A stretch of DNA of 64,000 bases from Lachnospiraceae bacterium (GTDB taxonomy: Bacteria > Bacillota > Clostridia > Lachnospirales > Lachnospiraceae), in contig JAAUZH010000013.1 of assembly GCA_014804675.1 (NCBI GenBank), positions 128,733-192,732 on the forward strand, given 5' to 3'. The notes beneath the pieces were generated by a model. It was not told the origin of the DNA, ran no database searches, and saw only the letters and a program-made list of their open reading frames with translations. How positions within the stretch are numbered: the stretch's first letter is position 1; every line of letters starts with the position of its first letter. The position numbers were made by a program, and so were the translations under genes. Shown here piece by piece: positions 8,252 through 17,475 of this stretch.

Positions 8252-8387
8252 TTTTTCTCTCCTCATGTATTTCTATTTTTCAGGCAGTCCCTGCCTGTTT
8301 TCATGCATTATCTGTTTTCAGTCTGTCCCTGCTTTCTTACCGTCCACAAGAATTTCCCTTCTTACTCTATTTTCTACAAACATATTC

Positions 8388-9065
8388 TCATGAAATGTTC
8401 TCGATCTGCCAGTCAATCTCTTCGATTCCATGCTCCTTTAAAAAAGCATTGGTCTTACTAAAAGGCCTGCTTCCGAAAAATCCCCGGTAAGCGGATAAGG
8501 GGCTTGGGTGAGGCGCCTCTAAAATCAGATGATTGGGATTATTCAGCATTGCCTTTTTCTTTTGCGCAGGGCTTCCCCATAGGATAAACACAATGGGCCT
8601 GTCCTCTTTATTGAGCACTTCAATAGCTGCATCCGTAAACTGTTCCCAGCCAAGCCCCCTGTGGGAATTGGCCTGATGTGCCCGGACGGTAAGCACTGTA
8701 TTCAACATAAGCACTCCCTGCTTAGCCCATTTTACCAGATAGCCATTATTGGGTATATAGCAGCCAAGGTCATCCTGCAATTCCTTATAAATATTCACTA
8801 ATGAAGGGGGAATCTCCACATCCGGCTTTACGGAAAAGCAAAGTCCATGGGCCTGTCCCACATTATGGTAAGGGTCCTGACCGATAATCACCGCTTTTAC
8901 CTGATGAAGCGGTGTAAAATGAAAAGCATTGAAAATATCATCTGCCGGAGGAAAAATTAAATGAGTGCTGTATTCCTCTTTGATCTTTGTAAATAGCTTT
9001 TTATAATACTCCTTGTGGAATTCCGGTGTCAGCGGTTCCAGCCAGTCATTGCTTATTGCTGCCAT
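8388..9065 (-). CDS. ung: Uracil-DNA glycosylase
   Basis: Family 1 uracil-DNA glycosylase of 225 residues that excises uracil from DNA and starts base excision repair. The water-activating motif GQDPYH and the DNA-intercalation loop [11 protein letters not shown] are intact, and [11 protein letters not shown] matches the conserved core. The start at 9065 is preferred because GGAAGGAG stands 7 nt upstream; the open frame extends to 9092 without a suitable site. It follows hisF with a gap of 36 nt. Confidence 0.95.
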   Translation of the reverse strand: MAAISNDWLEPLTPEFHKEYYKKLFTKIKEEYSTHLIFPPADDIFNAFHFTPLHQVKAVIIGQDPYHNVGQAHGLCFSVKPDVEIPPSLVNIYKELQDDLGCYIPNNGYLVKWAKQGVLMLNTVLTVRAHQANSHRGLGWEQFTDAAIEVLNKEDRPIVFILWGSPAQKKKAMLNNPNHLILEAPHPSPLSAYRGFFGSRPFSKTNAFLKEHGIEEIDWQIENIS

Positions 9066-9101
9066 CTTTTTTCTCCTTCCAGCTGCATCCAATCAAATGC
9101 A

Positions 9102-9863
9102 CTATAATCTTACGGAAACATCCCTTTGTCTTAAGTATTTTTTCACTTGCTCCACAGACAGTTCATTAAAATGGAATAAGGAAGCTGCCAGGGCCGCATC
9201 CGCTCTTCCCTCCGTCAATGCATCATAAAAGTGGGACAGTTCCCCGGCTCCTCCCGAGGCAATGACCGGAATGGATACGTTTTCGGAAATGGTCCTTGTA
9301 AGCTCAATGTCATAGCCCGCTTTGGTTCCATCACAATCCATGCTTGTTAACAAAATTTCTCCGGCTCCCAGTTCATTTGCTTTCATGGCCCATTCCACCG
9401 CATCGATTCCCACATCAATCCTGCCGCCGTTTTTGTATATGTTCCATCCACTTCCATCCGCCCGTTTTTTAGCATCAATGGCAACCACCACGCACTGGCT
9501 TCCAAACTTGTCTGCCGCCTGGCTGATTAAATCCGGATTGTTAATGGCGGAAGAATTGATGGAGATTTTATCGGCCCCTTCCCGAAGCAGCGCTTTAAAA
9601 TCTTCTACTGTCCGTATACCACCGCCCACGGTAAAAGGAATAAATACCTTTTCCGCCACCTTCCTTACCATATCCACTACGGTATTTCTTGCATCGCTTG
9701 AGGCGGTAATGTCCAAAAATACCAGTTCATCAGCCCCTGCCTTGTCATAGGCCGCCGCAATTTCCACCGGATCGCCGGCATCCTTTAAATTCACAAAGTT
9801 CACGCCCTTTACCACACGGCCTCCATGTACGTCCAGGCATGGGATAATCCTTTTTGTATGCAT
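9102..9863 (-). CDS. hisF: Imidazole glycerol phosphate synthase cyclase subunit
   Basis: A 253-residue TIM barrel that forms the IGP synthase with HisH and makes imidazole glycerol phosphate and AICAR from PRFAR in histidine synthesis. The catalytic aspartates are visible in [14 protein letters not shown] (about residue 11) and VVAIDAKK (about 130). Phosphate-binding glycine motifs ([17 protein letters not shown]) are intact. Only 2 nt separate it from hisH, and hisH precedes it in transcription. No other his genes are in the window, so the pathway is split across loci. Confidence 0.95.
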   Translation of the reverse strand: MHTKRIIPCLDVHGGRVVKGVNFVNLKDAGDPVEIAAAYDKAGADELVFLDITASSDARNTVVDMVRKVAEKVFIPFTVGGGIRTVEDFKALLREGADKISINSSAINNPDLISQAADKFGSQCVVVAIDAKKRADGSGWNIYKNGGRIDVGIDAVEWAMKANELGAGEILLTSMDCDGTKAGYDIELTRTISENVSIPVIASGGAGELSHFYDALTEGRADAALAASLFHFNELSVEQVKKYLRQRDVSVRL

Positions 9864-9865
9864 GC

Positions 9866-10483
9866 TTATTCCCCCCTGCCTGTCTCAATAAAGTTCTTCA
9901 ATATGTGCAGTCCCACAGCCGAGCTTTTCTCCGGATGGAACTGACAGGCAAACACATTGTCCTTTTCCACGGAAGCATGAATCAGTGTGCCGTATTCCGT
10001 TGTGGCAGTTACAATTTCCTCTTCTTTTGCTTTCAAGTAATAGGAATGGACAAAATAAACATAGGATTCCTCCGAAATTCCCCGAAACAGTCTTCCGACA
10101 TTTGGAAACTTTAAGGAATTCCAGCCAATATGGGGGATTTTCAAATCCTGTTTTTCCGGTATTCTTAAAATCTCACCCTTTAAGATAGAAAGCCCTTCCA
10201 CACCCTTGCTTTCTTCACTTCTTTCAAACAAAAGCTGCAGTCCGAGACAAATGCCAAGGAAAGGGGTCTTTTGTTCCACCACCTGATGGATGACCTCATA
10301 AAGCCCGTATTTATGGATTTTTTCCATGGCATCTCCAAAGGCGCCCACTCCCGGCAATATAACTTTATCAGCATGTAAAATCGTATCCTTGTCCCTGGTA
10401 GTCACTGCTTCCTCTCCAAGAGCCTGCAGCGCCTTTTCCACACTTTTTATATTTCCTGCATCATAATCAATGATTGCTATCAT
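9866..10483 (-). CDS. hisH: Imidazole glycerol phosphate synthase glutamine amidotransferase subunit
   Basis: Class I glutamine amidotransferase of 205 residues that feeds ammonia to HisF. The nucleophile Cys is in [11 protein letters not shown] and the His-Glu pair in FHPEKS near the C-terminus. The start at 10483 is chosen because GGAG lies 9 nt upstream; the longer frame from 10498 would begin with TTG overlapping that site. The 104-nt gap upstream shows no convincing promoter, so transcription may come from the preceding gene. Confidence 0.93.
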   Translation of the reverse strand: MIAIIDYDAGNIKSVEKALQALGEEAVTTRDKDTILHADKVILPGVGAFGDAMEKIHKYGLYEVIHQVVEQKTPFLGICLGLQLLFERSEESKGVEGLSILKGEILRIPEKQDLKIPHIGWNSLKFPNVGRLFRGISEESYVYFVHSYYLKAKEEEIVTATTEYGTLIHASVEKDNVFACQFHPEKSSAVGLHILKNFIETGRGE

Positions 10484-10587
10484 GTTCTGTTTCTCCAAAA
10501 TTCTTTTCCTTCCGTCAGGACTTTAACCTTCGACTATTCTTTCCTGTCTTTGATCCGGGCTGTTTTTCCTATTCTATTTCTCCGCCT

Positions 10588-12288
10588 TTATTCCTCAGGC
10601 TGCTCTTCGGCATCCGAACGATAGGCCGGTATGCTTCCACCGGTTATTTCCTCATTGCTTCCTGCTAATCTTTTTATTTCTTCCGTGTAGACAGCATCGT
10701 CTTCTATGGAAATCAGCACGCCTGCCTGATCCTCCGTTACTCCATACATATATTCCAGATTGTTCAGAATATCCTGATGGATTGCATCCAGCTCATTGGA
10801 AATATTCTGTTCCTGAGCTTCTGCCTGAAGCTGGATATATAAGCTGCAGCCTTCTAACAGTGCATTTAGTGCTTCCGTTTCTTTTCCCATCTTATGATAA
10901 TTCACAAAGGAATCATATTTTCTTTGCAGCCTCATAAGAATCGTGGCTTTTTCCAATATCAGGCTGTCGCTGTTGCTTAAATTTTTGCCAAGCAAATTCT
11001 CATATGCAGTTTTATAGTCTTCATTGTAATATGCCTTTCTTGCATCCCGCAGGGAAAATACTCCTGGAAGCAGCATGGCTGGTATGATAATCAAAATCAT
11101 GACCGAGAAACACATGACAAAAATCCGAATGACCATCTTTTTCGGCAGCTTCTTTCCATCCTCTTTGGAAGGTTCTTCCTGCTTTTTCTCTTTCGGCTGT
11201 TTTTTGACCTTTTGAGGCTTCTTCTTTTTCTTATTCTTTTTATCTTCTTCTTCTAATTCGTCTAAAATAGCCTCATTTTCTTCACTTGCCGGCCCTTTTC
11301 CTTGTTTCGCTTTCTTCTTTCCCTTTTTTTCCTTCTTATTCTTCTCAGGCTTCGGCTCTTCCTCTTCTTCTTCCTCCTCCATGAGAAAATCCATAAGATT
11401 GCTGAAAAAACCTGGTTTTTTCGGTTCTTTTTCCCGAATTGCCCCAATTTCTTCCGATTCTGCTTTTCCATTAATTGCGGATACATCAACAAGGCCTTCT
11501 TCCGTCAGTTCCAAGCCTGGCAGTTCTTCCTCTTTCGTTTCCTCTGCTTCCTGGTTCTGCTCTTTTTTCTTTTTTCCTTTTCCGAACCAGCCTTTTTTCT
11601 CTTTCTTTTCTTTCTTTTCTTTCTTTTTTTCCGGCTCCTCTTCTAAAGATGCTTCTATACCCTTGTCTTCCTGAACCGGTTCCGGCTCTTCCTTCTCTTC
11701 TTCCTCCATGGCATCCAAAGCAAAAATATCAATTTCATCCGTTTCGCCAGCATTCTGGCTCCCCATCAGTTCCGATTCGCCGGAATCCGACATGTTTTCC
11801 AGTAAAGCAAGCATATCCTCATCCATCATATCTCCGCTTCCTGACTGGCTGAGCAGCTCATTGATTTCTGCCATTTCATCGTCTTCTCCATTTAAGCTGT
11901 CCCAAAGTTCTCCTGCTTCCCCGGTATCCTCTGCTTCTGCCGCCTGAAAATCCAATGATGGCATCTCTGTATTTTCAAACTCTTCATCTTCAAGCTCTTC
12001 ATCCACAGACAATTCCTCCGAAGCCCCCAGCTCAGCCAGAAGGTCTTCCAAAGATTCCTCCACCTGTTCAGATTCCGCCATAAAATCATCTGTCAATTCC
12101 TCTGTATTTCCCATTCCCTCTGTCACAGCTTCCGGCAGCTCCTCCTCACCTGCAAACATGGCCTCAATTTCCTCCGGGCTCAAGGCTTTATTGGAATCAA
12201 AAGCCTCTTCCTCCGGTTTTTGTTGTTCTTCTTCATCTCCCATTGCTGCTTTCAGCAAGCTATCTAAATAATCCTCGTTTGACTGCAT
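10588..12288 (-). CDS. Acidic/lysine-rich single-pass membrane protein of unknown function
   Basis: A 566-residue protein started by AGGAGG 5 nt upstream. Residues 1-200 are strongly acidic, about 200-380 alternate Glu- and Lys-rich blocks (poly-K/E, low complexity), one hydrophobic helix follows at about 383-405, and the last 150 residues look helical and extracytoplasmic. The N-terminal part holds short segments YLDSLLKAAMGD, ALSPEEIEAMFAGEE and EINELLSQSG, which resemble the (S)QxEIDALLxG peptide that docks CheY in FliM and FliY. cheV lies two genes upstream. I do not recognise a named family; a scaffold or signalling role is possible. Confidence 0.6.
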   Translation of the reverse strand: MQSNEDYLDSLLKAAMGDEEEQQKPEEEAFDSNKALSPEEIEAMFAGEEELPEAVTEGMGNTEELTDDFMAESEQVEESLEDLLAELGASEELSVDEELEDEEFENTEMPSLDFQAAEAEDTGEAGELWDSLNGEDDEMAEINELLSQSGSGDMMDEDMLALLENMSDSGESELMGSQNAGETDEIDIFALDAMEEEEKEEPEPVQEDKGIEASLEEEPEKKKEKKEKKEKKGWFGKGKKKKEQNQEAEETKEEELPGLELTEEGLVDVSAINGKAESEEIGAIREKEPKKPGFFSNLMDFLMEEEEEEEEPKPEKNKKEKKGKKKAKQGKGPASEENEAILDELEEEDKKNKKKKKPQKVKKQPKEKKQEEPSKEDGKKLPKKMVIRIFVMCFSVMILIIIPAMLLPGVFSLRDARKAYYNEDYKTAYENLLGKNLSNSDSLILEKATILMRLQRKYDSFVNYHKMGKETEALNALLEGCSLYIQLQAEAQEQNISNELDAIHQDILNNLEYMYGVTEDQAGVLISIEDDAVYTEEIKRLAGSNEEITGGSIPAYRSDAEEQPEE

Positions 12289-12310
12289 AAAAACCTCCTA
12301 TTCTATCGTT

Positions 12311-12339
12311 AGTCTAACACAACCTACAAAATTAGACAA
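12311..12339 (-). promoter_or_regulatory. Candidate promoter of the acidic membrane protein gene
   Basis: On the minus strand TTGTCT (12334-12339), 17 nt, then TAGACT (12311-12316). The -35 element overlaps the end of the upstream sirtuin-like gene. An alternative pairing uses TTGTAG with TAGAAT a few bases downstream. Confidence 0.4.
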
Positions 12340-13123
12340 ATAAATTTACAAAAAAATCCCGACTGTTATGAGAAATAGAATTTCCTTTCTCTTTTAATTC
12401 TTCCGGCATCTGGTACCAGGTTTCCTGTATCCGATAAAAATCTGCTTTTTGATTAAAATATGCCATTTTTTCAAAAGGCCATCTGATAACCGACGGATAG
12501 GAAAAATCCACGCCCGCTTCCAAAATGCAGACTCTGTGGTTCAACATACCCTGAAGCCATTTCGTATAGCGTTCCCACATAGGCAGATAAGATGCTTCAT
12601 TATATGGCTGTGCATCAATCGTATTCCATACCAAGGGTCTTCCGCAATGGGGGCACAAAAAAGGGCGGCACATTTCCAAGGCACCGGCAAGAACCGCTTC
12701 CGTCAGCTCCTGCTCCATCTCATTTTCCCATGGATACAATTCCTTCGTACATCCTGCAGAGCATTGCAGGTTTTCCATATTGCCGCAGGGCGCCACAATT
12801 CTGTCTTCTGCCAATCCACTCTTATAGATCATTCCATCTGTGCAAAGCGTGACAATAAAATAATTTGTTCCCTCCAGCAGCTCTGCCAAAGAAGCATATG
12901 CCTTTTCCGTGTCAAAATGCTTCTCTTGCTTCAGCCACATCCTATGCAAAAATGGCTCCATCCATAAATAATTCTGTTCCTTATCCGCCTCCCGCCATTT
13001 TTGATAGAACTCCCATCGGACAAATGGCTCTTTTTCTATGCGAAATTCTGCCCCCAGCCCTACCAGAACAAGCTGAGACTCCTTTATGCTGTTTAGAAGC
13101 TGCTGCTTTTTTTCTGTTTCCAT
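12332..13123 (-). CDS. SIR2 (sirtuin)-like protein, catalytically degenerate
   Basis: A 263-residue protein with a recognisable sirtuin skeleton. It has an N-terminal Rossmann-like start (LVLVGLGAEFRI) in place of GAGxS, a segment TLCTDGMIYKSGL in place of TQNIDxLHxxAG, a four-Cys zinc site (C..C in NLQCSAGC and CPHC), and a late ILEAGVDFSYPSVIRWPFEK corresponding to the LGxxxxxPxxxRFPFE region. The catalytic His of the HG motif is replaced in VAPCGN. Deacetylase activity is therefore doubtful; NAD or ADP-ribose binding may remain. It follows the cheV terminator and precedes the acidic membrane protein gene. Confidence 0.7.
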   Translation of the reverse strand: METEKKQQLLNSIKESQLVLVGLGAEFRIEKEPFVRWEFYQKWREADKEQNYLWMEPFLHRMWLKQEKHFDTEKAYASLAELLEGTNYFIVTLCTDGMIYKSGLAEDRIVAPCGNMENLQCSAGCTKELYPWENEMEQELTEAVLAGALEMCRPFLCPHCGRPLVWNTIDAQPYNEASYLPMWERYTKWLQGMLNHRVCILEAGVDFSYPSVIRWPFEKMAYFNQKADFYRIQETWYQMPEELKEKGNSISHNSRDFFVNLFV

Positions 13124-13144
13124 GATTCATTCACTTTCCAAAAG

Positions 13145-13171
13145 AAAGCCGAAAACAATGTTTTCGGCTTT
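13145..13171 (-). terminator. Terminator after cheV
   Basis: AAAGCCGAAAACA pairs with TTTTCGGCTTT, followed on the minus strand by a CTTTT tract. It sits 23 nt after the cheV stop and separates cheV from the sirtuin-like gene. Confidence 0.75.
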
Positions 13172-13193
13172 ATCTGCTTTTCTTTTATGCTAC

Positions 13194-14087
13194 TTATAAT
13201 ACCAGCCCGTCAATGACTTTTATCAGATTGCCGATTTCAGGCTTCGACAGCTGTGCATCCGCTCCTAAGGATTCGCCTTTTCTACGCATATCATCATTTA
13301 CCAGCGAAGAAAAGATAACCACTGGTATGTCTTTCATTTCATCGTCCTCTTTAATCAGCCGGGTAAGACGATGCCCATCCATCAGCGGCATTTCAATATC
13401 CGTAATCACGCACTGAACATGCTCTGCAAGGCTTCCCTTGGCTTTGCAGTCACAGATAATGTTCCATGCTTCCTGCCCGTTTTCCGTATGTATCAGATTG
13501 TGATAACCCGCTCTTTTTAACGAATCCACAATCAGCTTGTTCAATAAAGGAGAATCTTCTGCAATTAAAATCGGCACATCATTTCTCGTTCTTTCTCCAA
13601 GCTCATCTACGTCTGCTACCTTTAAGCCGGTTTCCGGATTGATATCTGCAACGATTTTTTCAAAATCCAAAATAATGATCAGCTTATCATTCTTTTTTAT
13701 AATACCGGTAGAAATCCCATCTTCAGAATTGGATATGGTAACATCCGGTTTAATGATTTCTGTCCAGGAAACTCTATGTATGCCCACTACCTGCTCCACA
13801 TGGAAGGCAATGTCCAGCTTATTAAAATTGGTAACGATAAACAGTCCGCCCTCTTCAGACTGTCCTCTCTGAAGACAGTTTTTTAAGTCGATTACCGTAA
13901 TCATGGTATCACGGGGCATAAAAATGCCTTCTATGCTTGGATGGGAATTGGGAACCGGGGTAACCGGCTGATACGTAATAATTTCCCGAATCTTTGCAAC
14001 GTTAATCCCATATGAATTTCCAGCCAAACTGAACTCTAATACTTCAAGCTCATTGGTACCATTTTCCAAAAGAATGTTTGTATCCAT
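13194..14087 (-). CDS. cheV: Chemotaxis coupling/response regulator protein CheV
   Basis: A 297-residue cytosolic adaptor with a CheW domain (about 1-150) and a receiver domain (about 165-297). CheV couples receptors to CheA and tunes adaptation through phosphorylation of its receiver. The phospho-acceptor Asp is in CVITDIEMPLMDG, with acidic residues in LIAEDSPLL and a conserved Lys in LSKPE. The start at 14087 is chosen for GAGAGGTGG 6 nt upstream; the frame extends further to 14156 without a site. It is outside the fla/che operon and has its own terminator. Confidence 0.93.
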   Translation of the reverse strand: MDTNILLENGTNELEVLEFSLAGNSYGINVAKIREIITYQPVTPVPNSHPSIEGIFMPRDTMITVIDLKNCLQRGQSEEGGLFIVTNFNKLDIAFHVEQVVGIHRVSWTEIIKPDVTISNSEDGISTGIIKKNDKLIIILDFEKIVADINPETGLKVADVDELGERTRNDVPILIAEDSPLLNKLIVDSLKRAGYHNLIHTENGQEAWNIICDCKAKGSLAEHVQCVITDIEMPLMDGHRLTRLIKEDDEMKDIPVVIFSSLVNDDMRRKGESLGADAQLSKPEIGNLIKVIDGLVL

Positions 14088-14144
14088 TTTTGTCCACCTC
14101 TCAAATTCTTTAAAGAAACTTTCCTTCTCACATATTATATGGGA

Positions 14145-14153
14145 ATTATACCA
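14145..14153 (-). promoter_or_regulatory. Candidate extended -10 promoter of cheV
   Basis: On the minus strand TGGTATAAT fits the extended -10 form (TGN-TATAAT) about 60 nt upstream of cheV. There is no good -35 hexamer. A second TATAAT follows 13 nt downstream. No sigma-28-like CCGATAA element is visible here. Confidence 0.35.
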
Positions 14154-14218
14154 CACTTTTTCCCAAAGATATAGAGCTTTTTATGCAAAATCATCAAATT
14201 TCATATAAAATCGTTCCG

Positions 14219-16576
14219 TCAGCTCTTCTTAATCTTTGCTTTTGCCGGAAGACCAATCGTTTTCTTTTGCAATATTTTTTTATAAGCCGCCAGCTTAGAC
14301 TTTGGCACTTTGATAGTTGCGCTCTTTACAATGCCCTGAAACGCTTTTTTGCCCACAGTCTTTAACTTTGTAGTTTTTATCGTAACCGTTTTTAATTTTT
14401 GACATCCGTAAAAGGCATTTGTTCCTATTTTAGTTACATATTTCCCTATGGTAACACTCTTTAACTTTTTATTATTCTTAAATGCGTTTGCTGCAATAGC
14501 CGTTACCTGATAAGTCTCTCCTTTGATCTTCACGCTGGAAGGAACGGTTGCCTTCGTAAGGGTTTTCTTTACAGGCGCCGTTAAGGTTACTTTGCCTGTC
14601 TTTCCTTTTGCCAAAGTTGTCACTTTATACTTATAATTGCCATATGTATACACTTTTCCTTTTACTGCCGTATCCTTTGCTGGTGACGGTGACGGCGCTG
14701 GTGTGGGCTGAGGTGCCGGCGCTTTCATGGTAACGGCTGAAACTTCGCTGCTGTACGGACCATAGCAAATATCTCCGTTTATCACCTGATAATTGCAGGC
14801 AATATAAACATATTGCAGATTATCCCCAAGGCCGCTGTCCCTGAAATAGCAATTATCGGCTCCTTCCAATAAAGCGGCGGTAACCCATTTCGTTTCCCAT
14901 GCCCCTCGCCGATAAATGACATAACCCGAACCGGAAGCATTTCCTGCCTTCTCCACCTTAGCCAAAGTAATATCCAGACTATTGTAGTCTTTTGCCGCAA
15001 CACTTGCAATGGAAATTCCTGGCACTCCAAAAGTCCGCACTTCCTGCTTTTCATTTATTCCCGTGTTTTTCCTAAGGGCATACTTCATATTATTGTTTTG
15101 AATGACAAATCCGTATATAAACTGGTCAGCAGCTTTTACTACGGTCTGCTCTGTCCGTTCCTCTGTACCATTTAAAGCAACGGACTTGATTACAGAAGGT
15201 GTATTAAAATAGATTCTGTCCTGTCCGTTCTCATCCTGCCAAATCATGATCCTTGCAAGACAGCCGTTGCTTATCCATGCCGGATTGCCTTCATCACTAA
15301 TATGAACAAGAAGGCTTTCTTTTGAGGTCGTAGACAAATCGCTATCCTTTATAATACCGCCTTTATCCGCCTTCACATAATACCAGTTTCCATTTTTATA
15401 AAGCATGCCGCTATAAATATCTGTCCATTTGTAGTTTTTATAAGTATCGTCTACCGCTTTGATATCCTGTTTATTTTCATCCTTAACCTGCCAGCTATAA
15501 TGTACATGGTATGAATCGCCAATTGTGCTGTCGCTTAAAAGGAAATACTCGTGATACACTCTTCCAATGCAGTCATAAAGGGGATCATCCCATGTCAAAT
15601 CCGCATGATACCATTTTCCACCAATCTTTATCAAGCTCCATGCATGGCTCATTTCAGAGCTGGTCACCACTTGACACGGAATATGCAAAAGCGCTGACAT
15701 AATGTATTGATATGCCTTTGCATAGCCATCGCATACCGCAATCTTCTTCACTAATGCACCATATGCAGAATGGGACTCCCCTGATATTGTATCTGCATTA
15801 AAATTTTCTTCATCATATTCACAGTTCAAAATAATATAGTCATGCACCGCCAATGCTTTCTCGTAGTCTGACATATCATCGCTTACATAGGCCAATGCCT
15901 TTTTGGCTTCTTCCTGAAATCTGACTGTTTCCGCCCCTATCGTAGCCTTTGTGCCCACGTAAGTAAATATGTAACTGGCAATCATCCCTGTACTCGAATT
16001 GTAATAAGCCGTAGTAACCGTTACATAAAATAATTCCGGATGTGCATTCAGAACATGGTAAATTTCTGTCCACATGTCTTCTATCGGTATGTTATAAGCT
16101 GATACATCCACTTCCATCTCAAAATTTCTGATTGCATTTAATATGTAATTTTCAAAAGAAATAGGCCTCTCAGTAAGGAACAGGCTTCCTCCCTGCTTCG
16201 CTGCAGGATAACGGGTAATTACTGCATCATAATATTCCGGATTGTATCTGTCCCCTTCAAAAGGAGACTTTACTTCCACAAGTTCTCCCATGGAAGCCCC
16301 TGCACTGTTTTGGGAAACTGCTCCCCCTTCTATAGTCTCTTCTCCATCTTCCAAAGCTTCCTGGGAATCCGGCAGTATCTGGCGATTCTCCGTTGCAGCT
16401 TCATCGGATTCTGAGGTCACTTGATTGTCCGATATGCTTTGCGCTTCCACTGCTGCCTGCTGTTCATACATATCTCCATTTCCAATCATACTTGCCTGTG
16501 CGGCCATTCCCTGAAACAAGAATACTGCTGCCAGCACAAGTGCTATTCCTTTTCTTCCTCTTCCCGTTCCTTTCAT
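14219..16576 (-). CDS. Secreted transglutaminase-like protein with C-terminal leucine-rich repeats
   Basis: A 785-residue exported protein. The N-terminus has a signal peptide (KGIALVLAAVFLFQGMAAQA). The transglutaminase-like core shows the Cys-His-Asp triad in AVCDGYA (about 277), SHAWSLI (about 311) and HADLTWDDP (about 326). A fibronectin-like region follows, then a Pro-rich linker (APAPQPTPAPSPSPA) and BspA-type LRR_5 repeats (TAIAANAFKNNKKLKSVTI, IGTNAFYGCQKLKTVTI) to the end. Such proteins act at the surface as cysteine proteases or crosslinking enzymes and adhesins; the substrate cannot be told. A strong promoter stands upstream at 16631-16659. Confidence 0.82.
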   Translation of the reverse strand: MKGTGRGRKGIALVLAAVFLFQGMAAQASMIGNGDMYEQQAAVEAQSISDNQVTSESDEAATENRQILPDSQEALEDGEETIEGGAVSQNSAGASMGELVEVKSPFEGDRYNPEYYDAVITRYPAAKQGGSLFLTERPISFENYILNAIRNFEMEVDVSAYNIPIEDMWTEIYHVLNAHPELFYVTVTTAYYNSSTGMIASYIFTYVGTKATIGAETVRFQEEAKKALAYVSDDMSDYEKALAVHDYIILNCEYDEENFNADTISGESHSAYGALVKKIAVCDGYAKAYQYIMSALLHIPCQVVTSSEMSHAWSLIKIGGKWYHADLTWDDPLYDCIGRVYHEYFLLSDSTIGDSYHVHYSWQVKDENKQDIKAVDDTYKNYKWTDIYSGMLYKNGNWYYVKADKGGIIKDSDLSTTSKESLLVHISDEGNPAWISNGCLARIMIWQDENGQDRIYFNTPSVIKSVALNGTEERTEQTVVKAADQFIYGFVIQNNNMKYALRKNTGINEKQEVRTFGVPGISIASVAAKDYNSLDITLAKVEKAGNASGSGYVIYRRGAWETKWVTAALLEGADNCYFRDSGLGDNLQYVYIACNYQVINGDICYGPYSSEVSAVTMKAPAPQPTPAPSPSPAKDTAVKGKVYTYGNYKYKVTTLAKGKTGKVTLTAPVKKTLTKATVPSSVKIKGETYQVTAIAANAFKNNKKLKSVTIGKYVTKIGTNAFYGCQKLKTVTIKTTKLKTVGKKAFQGIVKSATIKVPKSKLAAYKKILQKKTIGLPAKAKIKKS

Positions 16577-16630
16577 CTTCCCTTCTGCCTCCTACCGTTT
16601 CAAAAGTCCGATTTTTTCTTATTGTCAATT

Positions 16631-16659
16631 ATTATAACAAAGAAAAATTTTTATCGCAA
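16631..16659 (-). promoter_or_regulatory. Sigma-A promoter of the transglutaminase gene
   Basis: TTGCGA (16654-16659), a 17-nt spacer and a perfect TATAAT (16631-16636) on the minus strand, about 55 nt before the start codon. Confidence 0.7.
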
Positions 16660-16696
16660 TCCCTGAAGCCATTTTATCAGTACTTTCATAACCGTT

Positions 16697-16908
16697 CAGC
16701 CGCCAGAAAGGGCAGTCCGTTTGGAAGAGCCGGAGCCGTCAGGGCATATGGCAGTCTGTCAGGCACGCTTTTGCTCTGCAAAGACGCAACAGTACTAACA
16801 CACCAGAATACGGTGTGTAAGTGCTGACGACTTTGCCAAGGCCTGACAGACTGCCATATGCCCTGACGGCTCCGGCTCTTCCAAACGGACTGCCCTTTCT
16901 GGCGGCTG
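16697..16908 (+). repeat. Giant palindromic element, copy 2
   Basis: Two arms of 68 nt (16697-16764 and 16841-16908) are perfect inverted copies. They flank a 76-nt core that aligns with the core of the element at 5459-5652, including ACGCT, GCTCT, ACGCA, CAGT, CTAA, TAAG, CTG, CGA and AAG at matching positions. The inner helices are GCAAAG-A-CG/CG-A-CTTTGC and CAGTACT-A-ACACACC/GGTGTGT-A-AGTGCTG, keeping the same A-A mismatches as copy 1. The arm sequence is unrelated to copy 1. On the plus strand the core has the same sense as copy 1 on the minus strand. It fills the space between the ibrB-like stop and the transglutaminase promoter. Confidence 0.8.
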
Positions 16909-16947
16909 GACTGCTACAGCTTTTACAGGCAGCTCTTTTCCTTATTT

Positions 16948-17475
16948 TTATTCCTCCTGCCCTTCCACAGGTCTCCAGGCTTTCCCAAATCCTGTATCCT
17001 TGAACAAAGCCACAAGACCGGTAATCTGCTTTAATCGCAGTATTTCATCTTTATCCATTCCCAAATGCTTGGAAATCCATGCATCTGAACGTCCCAGCTC
17101 GTGAAGCTCTTTTACAATATTGCTCATCAGGTCTACATCATGGGTTCCTCTTGCCCGGTTATGCCGTATGGTGCTTGCCATTCTTTGGTCAATGGGCTTG
17201 TCAATCACGGAAACCGGCAGCATCCCGTTTTCCCTTTTATAAATATCCGGATGCTCCAGCATGATCCGATATCTGTGAAATCCATCAACTATTACATAGA
17301 CATCCTGTGTCTTAGAATAATAGCACACAACCGGCATAGTATAGCCGTCTGCCTTTATGCTTTCATAAAGCAGCCTCATTTCCGGCGGCGCTACCACATT
17401 CGGGTTATAGGCATTGGCTTTTACTTTTTCAATCGGTACTGCAATTACGTTATAAACAGGGCTATTGTATTCCAT
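16948..17475 (-). CDS. IbrB-like ParB-domain protein
   Basis: A 175-residue protein with an N-terminal ParB/sulfiredoxin-type domain: IPIEKVKANAYNPN-like start, then VYVIVDGFHRYRIM, the ParB nucleotide-binding box, and NRARGTHDVDLM. The C-terminal half is helical with an HTH-like WISKHLGMDKDEILRLKQITG. It pairs with the upstream PAPS-reductase-like gene and overlaps its end by 14 nt, so the two are translationally coupled, as in the enterobacterial ibrAB pair. IbrA/IbrB were described as activators of prophage-borne immunoglobulin-binding genes; their chemistry is not settled. The site GAGGTG lies 7 nt before the start. Confidence 0.75.
   Translation of the reverse strand: MEYNSPVYNVIAVPIEKVKANAYNPNVVAPPEMRLLYESIKADGYTMPVVCYYSKTQDVYVIVDGFHRYRIMLEHPDIYKRENGMLPVSVIDKPIDQRMASTIRHNRARGTHDVDLMSNIVKELHELGRSDAWISKHLGMDKDEILRLKQITGLVALFKDTGFGKAWRPVEGQEE

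Noticed and set aside
9322..9750. Plus-strand open frame of 142 codons
   Set aside because: It is the antisense shadow of hisF, with no family similarity.
16697..16908. The palindrome as a simple intrinsic terminator
   Set aside because: Arms of 68 bp with a conserved, separately folded core and no T-run at the end are far beyond a terminator.
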